From Nereocystis luetkeana (Eukaryota; Sar; Phaeophyceae; Laminariales; Laminariaceae): a stretch of DNA of 64,000 bases. Numbering within the stretch: position 1 is the first letter of the stretch; every line of letters starts with the position of its first letter. The DNA is taken from contig JARUPZ010000014.1 in the NCBI GenBank assembly GCA_031213475.1, positions 6,664,174-6,728,173 of the forward strand. Reading direction: 5' to 3'. This document shows, one piece after another, positions 1 through 8,788 of this stretch. The notes under the pieces are model-generated. The model ran no database searches and was not told the DNA's origin. It was given only the letters and a program-made list of their open reading frames with translations. Made by a program: the position numbers and the translations under genes.

Positions 1-182
1 CCCCCCCCCCCCTCCTCCTCCTATACCGCCTCCCCTTTTCGCTTCCATACAAACCTCCAAAAACATTGGTAACTGAAAAAAACAAGCAAACAACAAATAA
101 ACAAACAAACAAACAAATAAACAAACAAACAAACAAACAAACAAACAAACAAACGAACAACATGATCGCTTCCTCCGTGCAG
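1..182. repeat. Simple repeats and probable intron end
   Basis: The window opens with a C tract and CCT repeats. An AAAC-type tetranucleotide repeat runs from about 100 to 156. Then a short stretch ends in a plausible splice acceptor at 180-182. No coding signal is visible. Confidence 0.8.
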
Positions 183-3100
183 GCGCGGACATGACCCTGG
201 CCTCCCTGTCAGCGTGGCTTCCCCTGCCCCACCCAGACGCCTCCGCAGAAACCCTTGAGCGACTGCTGCTGCTGCTACCACCGTCGCCACCGCTGTCAAG
301 CTCGGCCTCCCCGCCACCGTCGCTCGGGCGGGGGAGCGCGGGGGGGGACGCGCGCCTTTCATCCCCGCTTGCGGAAACCGCCGGACCGTCGACGCACACC
401 GGGCTCACGGCGCGGAACGGAATGGTGTCGCTCGGTCCTGTGGGGAGGAGGCGCCGGGGGCCGCAAGGTCGAGGTCCCCGCCTGGGGCTGTTGGGTTCTG
501 CGGCCCTGACGACGAACTTGAAGGTTTTTTGTCGGAAGATGGTTGCCAGGGGCTTTTCAGCTCCCCGAGCGGAGCAGCTGGAGGCGTTAGCGAAGGTGGG
601 TGGGTGGGTGGGTGGGTGGGTGGCGGTGTGGGAGTGATGCGGCGCGTTTTTTTGTTTTTTTTTTTCTTGTATTTCGCGGTATTCCTTGTATCTGGCTGGT
701 ACTCGGATTTTTTGTAGTGCAACGGATTTGTGTGTGTTTGTAACCTCCTATAGGTTGTTTGCAATTGTCTCGGTGGTTTGTGCGTGTGCATGCCTTGTGT
801 TCGGAGGGCTCCTCACCAACCCCCGCCCCTACCCCCTGTTATAGATAGATTGGGTTGGTGTCGGTTGGCGGTTGGCAGCTACACTGTAAAACATGCCGCT
901 CGTCTACGTGGGCTAGACAGCCAGGGTACCTCTTTTCTTTTTCTTGGCGGTCGCCCGCTGCTGGTCGTCGAGGTAGATCATTCGTGTGAGGTAAATAACA
1001 TTTGCTCCGCACAAGTGGGAATGCTCGAATCACGTAGTGTGTATGGTAAGGCACCCCAAGAGGCAGTTACGCAGTACTCCCATTGCTGCCTCTAAAAGTG
1101 GCTACGCCGGACAAAACAATTACTCATTGAAGCTGTCATCCATGTGCAGGTCCGCACCTAAAGCGGTTCTTAGTAGGATGCAGCTCGTTCTTCATGCGAC
1201 TCTCACCGCACACCCTGCATTTGCCTCGCGCTTGGTGCTAGCGATCTCTGCCTGTTCGGTGAAAACCCGACGGGCCTTCCTCTCCCCATTGGCGTTGTAG
1301 GGGTGCGAGGGTCTATTGTCATACGACTACGGCCATGCATGATATCGAGTATATCTCTCCTATGGAGTACCCCGCCCTCCCCCCCCGCCTCCCTATTTTA
1401 TATAGGGTGGGTTGGCGTCGGTTGGCGACGACGCTGTAAAACACGCCTCGCACTGCGTGAGCTAGACAGCCAAGGTACGTTTTTTTTTTTTTCTTTCTTT
1501 TTTGGCGGTTACCACGGCTGGCGGTCAAGTTAGATCATTTTTGTTCGGAGAGAGCTTTTACCCCGCACAAGAGGGATGATCGTATTACGTAGTGTGTATA
1601 TGGTGAGGCACCCAAGAGGCAGTTACATAGTAAACCCGCTGCCTGTTCTCTGGAAGTGGCGACACCGGAACTTGAATCAATTTATTGATGCTGTCATCCA
1701 TATGCAAGAAAATCCGCCTCTAAAGCGGTTCTTCGTAAGACGCGGCTCACCCTTCATGCGGCTCGCCCAACACCTCACGTTTCGCTTCGCGCTTGGTGCA
1801 AGCAATGTCTGCTGGTCGGGGAAAACCCGACGTGCTCCGTCCCGACATTGTAGGGATGCGAGGGTCTATGGTCATACGACTACGGCCATGCATGATAAAG
1901 AGTACCCCCTCTCAGCCCCCCTTCCTCATCCACTCTTCCCCCCCTCCCCTAGATATCACCCCGCCCCCGCCGACCCCTCCTCGCTCCCCTCCCTTCCCAT
2001 CCAGTGCCCTACCCCCCCCCCCACCCTCCTCTCCCGTCCCGTTGCCAAGTTACACCCCGCTCCTTGCGTACAACTATTGATTTTCCTTGCGTATGCTGAC
2101 TCGCTATTGCTCGACCTGTCTGACGCGAAGCCCATTTCCTCCCTGGCTGTGCACCCCCCCCCCGCGCGCATCTCCTCGAAAAATGTCTGTACTTGGCCGC
2201 TACAATTCCCCCCCCCGCCCCCCCCCCCCCCCCCCGACCCCACCCCCGCACCTCTCCCCCCCCCGCAGCCCAGCCCCTACCAACTCCCCTCCTCCCTTGC
2301 TACCGCCCCAACTTCCACGCTGCAACCTGCGCGCTGCTCTTTTGTGGACCGTTGGCTGTCAAGGTACTCAACGGGTCTGGCGCAGGCTCGGGTTCCTCCT
2401 TCGCGGTGTCCACCCCCCTCCCCATCCCGATCACTTACCCTCTGCTCTTCCGCGAGTCTCTGGGATCGCGGGGGGACCAGCTGTTCGCTTCGACGCCACC
2501 ACCCCCACCGTCCCATGTCATCTCCGCCTCGGGGGCGGGGGTTGGGGGGGCGGGGGTCGCGGATGGGCGGAGGGGGCGGGGGGGAGCTGAGGGTGATGTG
2601 CGACGAAGTTTCGGCCGTGGCCTGCGTGGAGCGAACATCCGCCATGGGACGGTTCCTTGGACAGGTGCGCCGAACATTTTTTTGTTTTGCTACATATGAG
2701 GTGTACATGGTACATGGTACATGATAGTTTCTGCCAGGTGCCCCCTTGTAGGAGGTGCGATCGAATCATCACACCGAGCTTGCACAGATGAGTGTTCGAG
2801 TTGAGTTTCCCGAATTGACGGCTTTTTTTTTTATTTTTATTTTTGTTTTGTGTTTCTACCTTTTTTTTCCCCCTTTTTTTGTTTTTCATGCTCTACAAAA
2901 AACATCCCAATTCTACTCCATATGGCTGCGTTTTCCGAAGCGTGTCTGCTTGGTGCGATCTGTATCGCAACAATGCCAAAGTGCCCCCCCCCCCCCCCCC
3001 CCTACCCTCTATATACGCTAGCTGGGTGCCAACTTTCGTTTCCAAGTTGAAATAGCCCCCAGGGTGTTAGTCTGTTCCCGAATAATAGTTGCTTGGGCGC

Positions 3101-3502
3101 CAGTTCTCCAAACACTGGACAGGAAACACTAATGGCTAAACGTGCCTTACATGCTCGTCTAGGGTGACACCAGGCGTCATTTTTTCGTATTCCCCAATAA
3201 TTAACCCTCCTCCCCCCCCCCCCCCCCGCTCTTCCCTCCCTCCCCCCACCCCCCATCCTGCGCGCCCGCGCCACATCCCTCCCACGATGTGGAAACCCTC
3301 GACGGCGTTTTTTCAGGCTGTGCAAGGGCTGGATCTGCGACGGGGGAGGATCCTGCTGGAACTGGAGAAGAACGATCTCCACAAAGACGACGCGCTCGAA
3401 GTCTTGGAAACCCTGACGGGCCTTGCCGAGAGCTACGGCTACTTCGAGCAGGAGAAAGGGGACGGGGGCGGAGGAGGGGAAGTGTCGTTTGACGACGCTT
3501 AA
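183..3502 (+). CDS. Unrecognised gene, last two exons (183..595 and 3317..3502), 5' part outside window
   Basis: A pyrimidine-rich stretch ending in CAG at 180-182 precedes an open frame that runs to AAG|GTGGGT at 595/596. The next exon follows TTTTTTCAG at 3316 and ends with TAA at 3500-3502. Both junctions are phase 0, so the two exons join cleanly. The first exon (about 137 codons) is rich in Ser, Pro, Leu and Gly and includes a leucine run. The second encodes 61 residues of amphipathic helix character (RGRILLELEKNDLHKDDALE) and then an acidic, Gly-rich tail ending SFDDA. The ATG at 191 could start the protein, but the acceptor just upstream suggests an internal exon. I do not recognise the family. 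The 2.7 kb intron holds two near-tandem copies of repeat D and poly-C tracts. The gene converges on the Hsp20 gene. Confidence 0.55.
836..1371 (+). repeat. Repeat D, copy 1
   Basis: This is a roughly 0.5 kb dispersed repeat. It begins near a short TA-rich stretch followed by GGTTGGTGTCGGTTGGCGGT and ends near GCCATGCATGATATCGAG and TCTCCTATGGAGTACC. It is repeated almost in tandem at 1390-1910, inverted at 9085-9610, and in part at 7972-8085. I see no terminal inverted repeats and no tRNA promoter boxes, so its class is open. Confidence 0.8.
1390..1910 (+). repeat. Repeat D, copy 2
   Basis: Second, near-tandem copy of repeat D, in the same intron and orientation as copy 1. The shared landmarks occur in the same order: GGTTGGCG, CTGTAAAACA, GCTAGACAGCCA, GGTGAGGCACCC, GAAAACCCGACG and GCCATGCATGAT. 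The long open frame across it is a by-product of repeat and poly-C sequence. Confidence 0.8.
1911..3316. other. Intron sequence: C-rich and low-complexity DNA
   Basis: Long C-rich tracts lie at about 1920-2300, 2981-3002 and 3211-3255, with GGGGGCGGGG stretches near 2530-2585 and T-rich tracts near 2820-2890. Open frames here on both strands are poly-Pro or poly-Gly artefacts. I see no exon until the acceptor at 3316. Confidence 0.6.
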
Positions 3503-3548
3503 TATATACTTCGGAGTACCTGGATATATTTCTATTAATGGTGCTCCT

Positions 3549-3796
3549 GAGGCGTTCTACGATAGAGGTAGCACATTTCCGCCAAAGTATTTTCCGGGTA
3601 TTGGGGCTCCTTAACCCAACATCGTCGCAATGCCAACGTTGTCTCGAAAAATGATGTGTTTGTATGCATGGGCCATGGGGTTATTCATCGGGATGACACT
3701 TGATTTTTGCTGAAATCGGTTTTGGGGTGAGGTATGGAGCTCCTGAAGGGAGGAGCTCCAGAAAAAATAGGGTGTACCTCTATCGTGGAACGCCTC
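3549..3796. mobile_element. MITE family B, copy 1
   Basis: This is a 248-bp element. Its left end, GAGGCGTTCTACGATAGAGG, is matched in inverted form by the right end, CCTCTATCGTGGAACGCCTC. It has no coding capacity. Internal landmarks are GGGGCTCCTTA and GGAGCTCC. Related copies lie at 4893-5131, 44781-45042 and 58293-58530, with decayed ones at 46380-46580 and 60740-60960. The size, inverted ends and copy number fit a non-autonomous DNA transposon. Confidence 0.8.
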
Positions 3797-4271
3797 CTCT
3801 GTACTCCGAAAACGATCCCCTAACACTCGTTCCGAGTACCTGGTATGTTTTACGCCGGAGATGCGGGTACGGCACGTTCCAACCGAATATATGAACGGAG
3901 GCGTTGTCCGTAGTCGGGACTGGTCCGGCAACGGGTTTCATCTTTTCCGCACGTAGAAAGAGTGAAATGAGCGATGAGAATGTTCCTCTGTGTGCGTACG
4001 GTGGAAAAGCTCTCCCCTTGTGGCTTGCGTCGGACAAAAACCAACCCCGCGCTACCCGCATGGGCGGGGGGAAAAAAAATCGATCCGCACCCGGGTATGC
4101 ATGCGCAGCGCATAAGCCGCGCATCTTATAGGGCAGATGAGGGGTTACTATCCCTCTTGGGACGACTTGAGCGGTAAAAGTGACGACAAAAAATAAACAG
4201 ACAAAGGATAAAAAATAAACGACGCCCCTCTTAAGTTTGTTGAGTGAGGGGGGGAGGGGTGGAAGGGGGGG

Positions 4272-4304
<33 letters not shown>

Positions 4305-4628
4305 GGGGAGAGCGGTTCCCAGAAAAGCCAAGTAAAAATTAAACTGAAGGGAAACGAAAATATTTTCTTTTCTGGAAAAAATCCCAACCCCGCTGTTTCA
4401 AAATAGTTGGACGTGATGGCTTTGTGCGGCTCCGTTTTTTTTCTCTCTCTCTTTGTTTTTTGTTTACCTCTCTCGTTGTTTTTTGTTTACCTCTCTTCGG
4501 TCTTTGCGGCCCGACATGCAGCGCGCTACTCGCAGAGACATGGGCGCCGGGGGCAGCAAGCTCCTTCTATCCTACAGTACCGTACCGCGCCTGCGTACGT
4601 ATGTAGCCGTCGATAGGGGTAAGGTACT
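3797..4628. other. Non-coding interval with poly-G tract
   Basis: I see no supported gene. A run of about 40 G residues occupies roughly 4264-4303, and T-rich repeats lie near 4435-4495. The open frames here are short or created by homopolymers. Confidence 0.5.
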
Positions 4629-4742
4629 ACTCATGGGGGACCATAGTAAATAGGACCAAATACTGTTGGTAAAAATAGGTAACTATATACCGGTAGTTTT
4701 TTGTGTGTACCGTAGGTCCTATTCTATCTTTGTCCCCTGTAA
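4629..4742. mobile_element. MITE family A copy (A1)
   Basis: A short inverted-repeat element. The left end is GGGGGACCATAGTAAATAGG and the right end has GGTCCTATTCTATC then GTCCCC. The interior contains GTTGGTAAAAATAGG and GTGTGTACCGTAGG, which recur in the other family A copies. It directly abuts a second copy in the opposite orientation at 4745. Confidence 0.8.
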
Positions 4743-4744
4743 CA

Positions 4745-4858
4745 TTACGGAGGGACCATATTGGGTAGATAGGACCTACGATTCACACAAGAACCACTAG
4801 AATATTTCCCTATTGTTGCCAACAACACTTGGTTCTATTTACTATGGTCCCCCCGTCA
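4745..4858. mobile_element. MITE family A copy (A2), inverted relative to A1
   Basis: The left end, TTACGGAGGGACCATA, and the right end, ACTATGGTCCCCCCGT, are inverted repeats. The interior is the reverse of A1, so two family A elements lie head to head with almost no spacer. Confidence 0.8.
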
Positions 4859-4892
4859 TGCTATTTCTAGTCAGAAACCAGACACGGTGTGT

Positions 4893-5131
4893 GAGAGGTT
4901 CTACGATAGAGGATCACCCCAAAAGATCTAAGCCTCCTCGCTACAGGAGCTCCATACTTCACCCGAAAACCATTCTCAGCGAAAATCAAATTGCGTCCCG
5001 ATGAAGAATCCCATGGATAAAAACAAGATTTTTCGAAACAAGATTGACGCTCCGACGGTTTTGGATCGAGGAACCCGTCACTCAGAAAACATTTCAGCGG
5101 AGATGTGCTACCTCCCATCGTAGAACGCGTC
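4893..5131. mobile_element. MITE family B, copy 2
   Basis: The left end, GAGGTTCTACGATAGAGG, and right end, CCTCCCATCGTAGAACGCG, are inverted. The interior carries the family's GCTCCTCGC and GGAGCTCC landmarks. Non-coding, about 240 bp. Confidence 0.75.
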
Positions 5132-5638
5132 GTATAAACGTATATCACCACCCTTTATTGGAACTTAATAAGGCCCGTCTTGTTTGAGTTTTAGTGTACA
5201 AAACAACCACTACATACGAGGAGAGAGTGGTGCGTGCTTCTCGGGCGCCATGATGGACTCTGACCGCTGTTAGTAATGGTGTGTGGGTGTGACCCCCCCT
5301 CCCCCCCCCCCCCCCCCCCCCTACGCAATGTAATACTCGCGCGCAACATACGGTGAGTTGTGCCGAGCCTGCTACTACAACTACAATTAATTGTTTCTGC
5401 CGATTTTCTCCGGGGCGCAAATTGAAGGGGGGTAATGGAAAGGCCCCTTGGTTCGCTTCGGGCCAGAAGCACGGGGCGGGGGGGGGGTAGGGCGGCGGGG
5501 GCGGGGACGACAGCACCCAACTCAACTCCCTCCCACGCTTTGTATTTCCAACTCGGACCGTACTGGCAGTTAATTCCGGCAGGGAGTTCGAGCTGAGGTT
5601 AGGCTGGATCTTGGGGGGACGGCGGGTGCATGCTACTA
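5132..5638. other. No gene seen; C and G tracts
   Basis: A C run at about 5287-5322 and a G run at about 5477-5487 dominate. I find no acceptor/donor-bounded coding frame. Confidence 0.5.
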
Positions 5639-5748
5639 TTTACGGGGGACCACAGTAGTAACTAGGACCAAACATCGTTGGTAAAAACAGCGAAATGTGT
5701 AGCTTTTTGTGTGTGCCGTAGGTCCTATCTAATATGGTCCCCCGTAAT
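5639..5748. mobile_element. MITE family A copy (A3)
   Basis: Left end TTACGGGGGACCACAG, right end TATGGTCCCCCGTAA. The interior has GTTGGTAAAAACAG and TGTGTGCCGTAGG. Confidence 0.85.
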
Positions 5749-5879
5749 ATGAGGGACGCACCGAATATTTTCTGGGGCTCCTCGCTTGATTCTAGTATAT
5801 GATCCCTCTGTATGCCCCTCCCAATACCTGACCGTGAGATAAAAAGAAAACGCAACCCGATGATGAACACCGCCATGGC

Positions 5880-6190
5880 CTGAGTCGGACAGATCATCTA
5901 CAGATGGATCATGATCTGTACAGATCATCAAATGTAGATTATCCTCAGCTGCCGTTGTGAGGGGGCGTGCGGTATCTGCTGCATTAGGTGGTACAGGTCC
6001 AAACCATGAAAATGTGTGCCTATTAAAAACAGGATCTTCCAGAATATATATTATGCGGGTCCCGGCGCTCGGCAACATGAGCTAGATCACATGAAAAATC
6101 AAAATCGGGAGTATATAGATGGGTAGATGTACAGATGATATAGATCATGACCTGTGGGAACTGATCTGTAGATGATCAGTACATGATCTG
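5880..6190. repeat. Repeat E: GATCATGATCTGTAGATG-rich palindromic segment
   Basis: Short palindromic words around GATCATGATCTGTACAGATC flank a core containing GCCGTTGTGAG. A related arrangement occurs at 13565-13760, where the word GCCGTTGTGAGAGG is again bracketed by GATCATGA and ATCTGTAGATG words. A weaker relative lies near 18270-18370. It is probably a decayed dispersed element, and the ends are uncertain. Confidence 0.45.
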
Positions 6191-6603
6191 CCCGAGGAGA
6201 GGGATAATTACATGGCCTCCTGTAGGTGCTAGATAAATATCAACAGTAGCATTACGGGGGAACCATTTCTCTCTTTTTTTTGTTTCAATCGTTTTGCCGT
6301 ACACAGAAACACCGCCCGACACCCGACCGACTCTTTCCACTATCATCGTCGAAGCACAGCGTCGACAACGAACGCCACACACTTATCACGATCGACGTAT
6401 ATCTAGGTTCACAACATCTTTTGGTTGTGGACTCACACTACACACTCACTCTCAGATAGATGACAAATAGACTATTAATAATAATAACAATGATGCATCA
6501 ATGTATCACCCACACTTTCGTCTCGTGTATTTTTTGGTGGGAAGTGTCGTGCCTTTAAGCCCAAACTGTGGAGGGCTTTTCGCGGGTCATGATCCGACCC
6601 ACG

Positions 6604-6700
6604 AGTTGAGTCGGGTCGGGTCGGATCGGGTCGGGTCGGGGGGATTTCATGGTCACGGGTCGGGTTCGGCCACCTCTACTCGACTCGACCCGACACGGGC
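6604..6700 (+). repeat. GGGTC pentamer repeat
   Basis: A short array of GGGTC/GGATC pentamers (6613-6642) is followed by related inverted CGACCCGAC-type units to about 6695. It is simple tandem DNA, possibly able to fold back. Confidence 0.6.
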
Positions 6701-6765
6701 CACCAAAAATGTTTTTTTTTCGGATCCTCCGATTAATAGGGTCCATGCGAGGACAACACTGCTGC

Positions 6766-6870
6766 TAACCCTTTTGGGACTGCAGTCTCGTTTAGGGCAC
6801 AAGTGGGGACGAATTGCTTGGATTTTGAGTGCTTTGTCCCCAAAACGGGAGTGGAGTTCTAAAGGGGTTA
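6766..6870. mobile_element. MITE family C, copy 1
   Basis: A roughly 100-bp inverted-repeat element with left end TAACCCTTTTGGGACTGCAG and right end containing GTCCCCAAAACGGGAG then AAAGGGGTTA. Other copies lie at 15453-15549 and 30806-30903, with half or decayed copies at 25743-25800, 32455-32518 and 36555-36650. Confidence 0.75.
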
Positions 6871-7971
6871 CTAGCACAACTTGCAAGAGGACGGGTTTCG
6901 ACGAAATCCTCGATCTCACAGCTGATTGATGCCTTTTTTTTCAGACTGCTTGCTGCTGGCAGCGTCCCTGCGCGAGCGGCACGTACGAAACACATCACAC
7001 GTACCTGGTGCATGTCTGAATAAATGTGCAACTTGGTGAAATGAGTTACTTACTGCACATGATGCCACGAAAACTACAAGCAAGCACTGCTGCTCTTGCA
7101 AATACGAGAAGATTCCCTCGATCCTGGCCTCTTTAGAACAACTGCACACACGCGGTTCAAGGATAAAGCCACCTACTATACGTAGAGTTGGGACGTTCGT
7201 GAGCCCCCGGCCCCCGTTCTCGCCCTCGTCCCCGCCCCCATCCCAGTGGTACGGTGGCCTCTTGACACGTCTAGAAAGCCTGCGTGGAGGAGGAAAATTG
7301 CCCACAACCTACGCCTGGGTACAGCAGCTCCAACCACCTCATCCCGGTACCCACGAAGCAAGAGGTCGACACTACAACCACCACCATCACCATCATCACC
7401 ATCACCATCGCCACCACCAGAGACAGGGTATTAATGTACGTGTTCCGAGTACAGATATGCATGGTTTTACGCACATACGCCATCCGCGTCCTTGCAAGAC
7501 AGCGAAAACAATACACAAAATAAGCTCTCTCCCTCCGACCACGACGTGAACGCTAGCAAGGCGCCACAGCAACACCGACCGCACCAACATAGCGCCACGC
7601 TAGATTTCGCCCCCCCCCCCCCCTCCCCCCCTCCCGCCTCCTCCTACGACTGTGGCCATACGTAACGATGAACGAGTACACTCCCTCCCACCTCCCGATC
7701 ACAATCACCTGGTACCGGGGATGAAATATATTAATAGTTTTTTTTTTCCTATTTTTTGCAAAATCTTAGCCTCGAATTCTCGATTACCCGATCCTCTCCT
7801 CTCGGGACAAGCCGTGAAACACGAGACACGCGGCGTGTGCGCGGTGTTTCGTTTACGTAGCCAAACAACATGTTTCCACTAGAGCGACGGTGCGATCGAG
7901 CGAGCGAGCGAACAGGATGAAGGCACGCGCACTGCCTCTCTGCTTGCAGGTGCTCTCTCTCCCCCCCCCCC
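6871..7971. other. No gene recognised; CAC/CAT repeat and C tract
   Basis: A CAC/CAT trinucleotide-like repeat lies at 7376-7424 and C-rich tracts at about 7608-7640. Several short open frames cross the simple repeats, but none has a credible splice context or family resemblance. Confidence 0.45.
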
Positions 7972-8085
7972 GTCGGTGAAAACCCGACATGCTCCGTCCC
8001 GGCATTGTAGGGATGCGAAGGTCTATGAACATACGACTACCGCCATGCATGAGATCGAGTACATATCTCCAATCGAGTACAAGCC
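7972..8085 (+). repeat. Repeat D, partial copy 3
   Basis: Matches the right-hand portion of repeat D: GTCGGTGAAAACCCGACATG, GCATTGTAGGGATGCGA, CATACGACTACCGCCATGCA, then ATCGAGTAC. Confidence 0.75.
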
Positions 8086-8416
8086 CTCCCCACCCCTCCC
8101 CCAATGCCAATCCTTTACTTTACTGGTGGCCATATGTTTACTCTTGTAGTGCATCGCCAATCACTTCCCACGGGGGTACACCCCCCTGTCCATGCTCTCC
8201 GCCCCCCCCCCCCCACCCACCCCCCCCCCCCCCGAGAACTACTGTACTACCGTTAATAGTGGCGCTCCTCTGTGCAATCACGCGAGAGTAACACCTGAAC
8301 CCCACTCAACATGTCCGACACTCCTACCAGGTATTACATTTCCCTGACGATCCTAAGACCTTTTCCTGGACGACCCTAGAACCACCGCGCCCCCCCCCCT
8401 CACCCGTGGTCTAAGA
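8086..8416. other. Region 3' of Hsp20, no gene seen
   Basis: C-rich runs at about 8199-8233 and 8389-8399. No coding feature is recognised before the decayed Hsp20 tail. Confidence 0.5.
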
Positions 8417-8486
8417 ATCACCGCCTCCTTCTTCGGTGGTGGAAACCTTTGCCGCCGCTATCGTCCGCGGAAATCCGGATGCGACG
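8417..8486 (-). pseudogene. Decayed duplicate of the Hsp20 3' coding end
   Basis: Read on the minus strand, this segment matches the tail of the Hsp20 second exon about 160 bp away. RRIRIS-ADDSGGK corresponds to RRIRIP-VEGDGGK. After one extra base the frame returns to the STTEEGGG stretch of the real gene. The similarity stops at a TACCAGGTA word at 8484-8492. It carries substitutions and a frameshift and has no exon context, so it is a host-gene fragment left by a local duplication, not an alternative exon. Confidence 0.75.
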
Positions 8487-8547
8487 TACCAGGTATATCT
8501 ACTTATATATATGGCATATTAAATACCCTTTCTTGATGGCCTGGGCG

Positions 8548-8788
8548 TTACACGCTGTCCCCCTCGGCGGCGGGGGCAGTACCGCCTCCTTCTTCGGTCG
8601 TGGAAAGCTTGCCGCCGTCGCCTTCCACGGGGATCCTGATGCGGCGGGTGGCGGCCACCTCCCGCTTGGGGAAGGTCAACGTTAGGACGCCGCCGCTGTA
8701 GTCGGCGTTCGCCTTGGAAGCGTCCGCGGTCTCGGGCAGGCGGATGGAGCGCGTGGTCTTCCCGTAGGACCGCTCGACGAAATGGTAC
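8548..8788 (-). CDS. hsp20: Hsp20 exon 2 (terminal)
   Basis: Begins after the acceptor CAG at 8791-8789 and ends with a stop at 8550-8548. It encodes the second half of the alpha-crystallin domain and a 35-residue tail rich in Gly, Glu and Ala after the PKRE segment. Confidence 0.93.

Noticed and set aside
1576-2724. 382-codon plus-strand open frame
   Set aside because: Its first part is repeat D sequence and the rest is poly-Pro from C-rich DNA inside an intron. It has no domain and no splice logic.
7376-7430. Coding His-rich segment
   Set aside because: The sequence is a CAC/CAT simple repeat that is open in several frames. It is not evidence for a protein.
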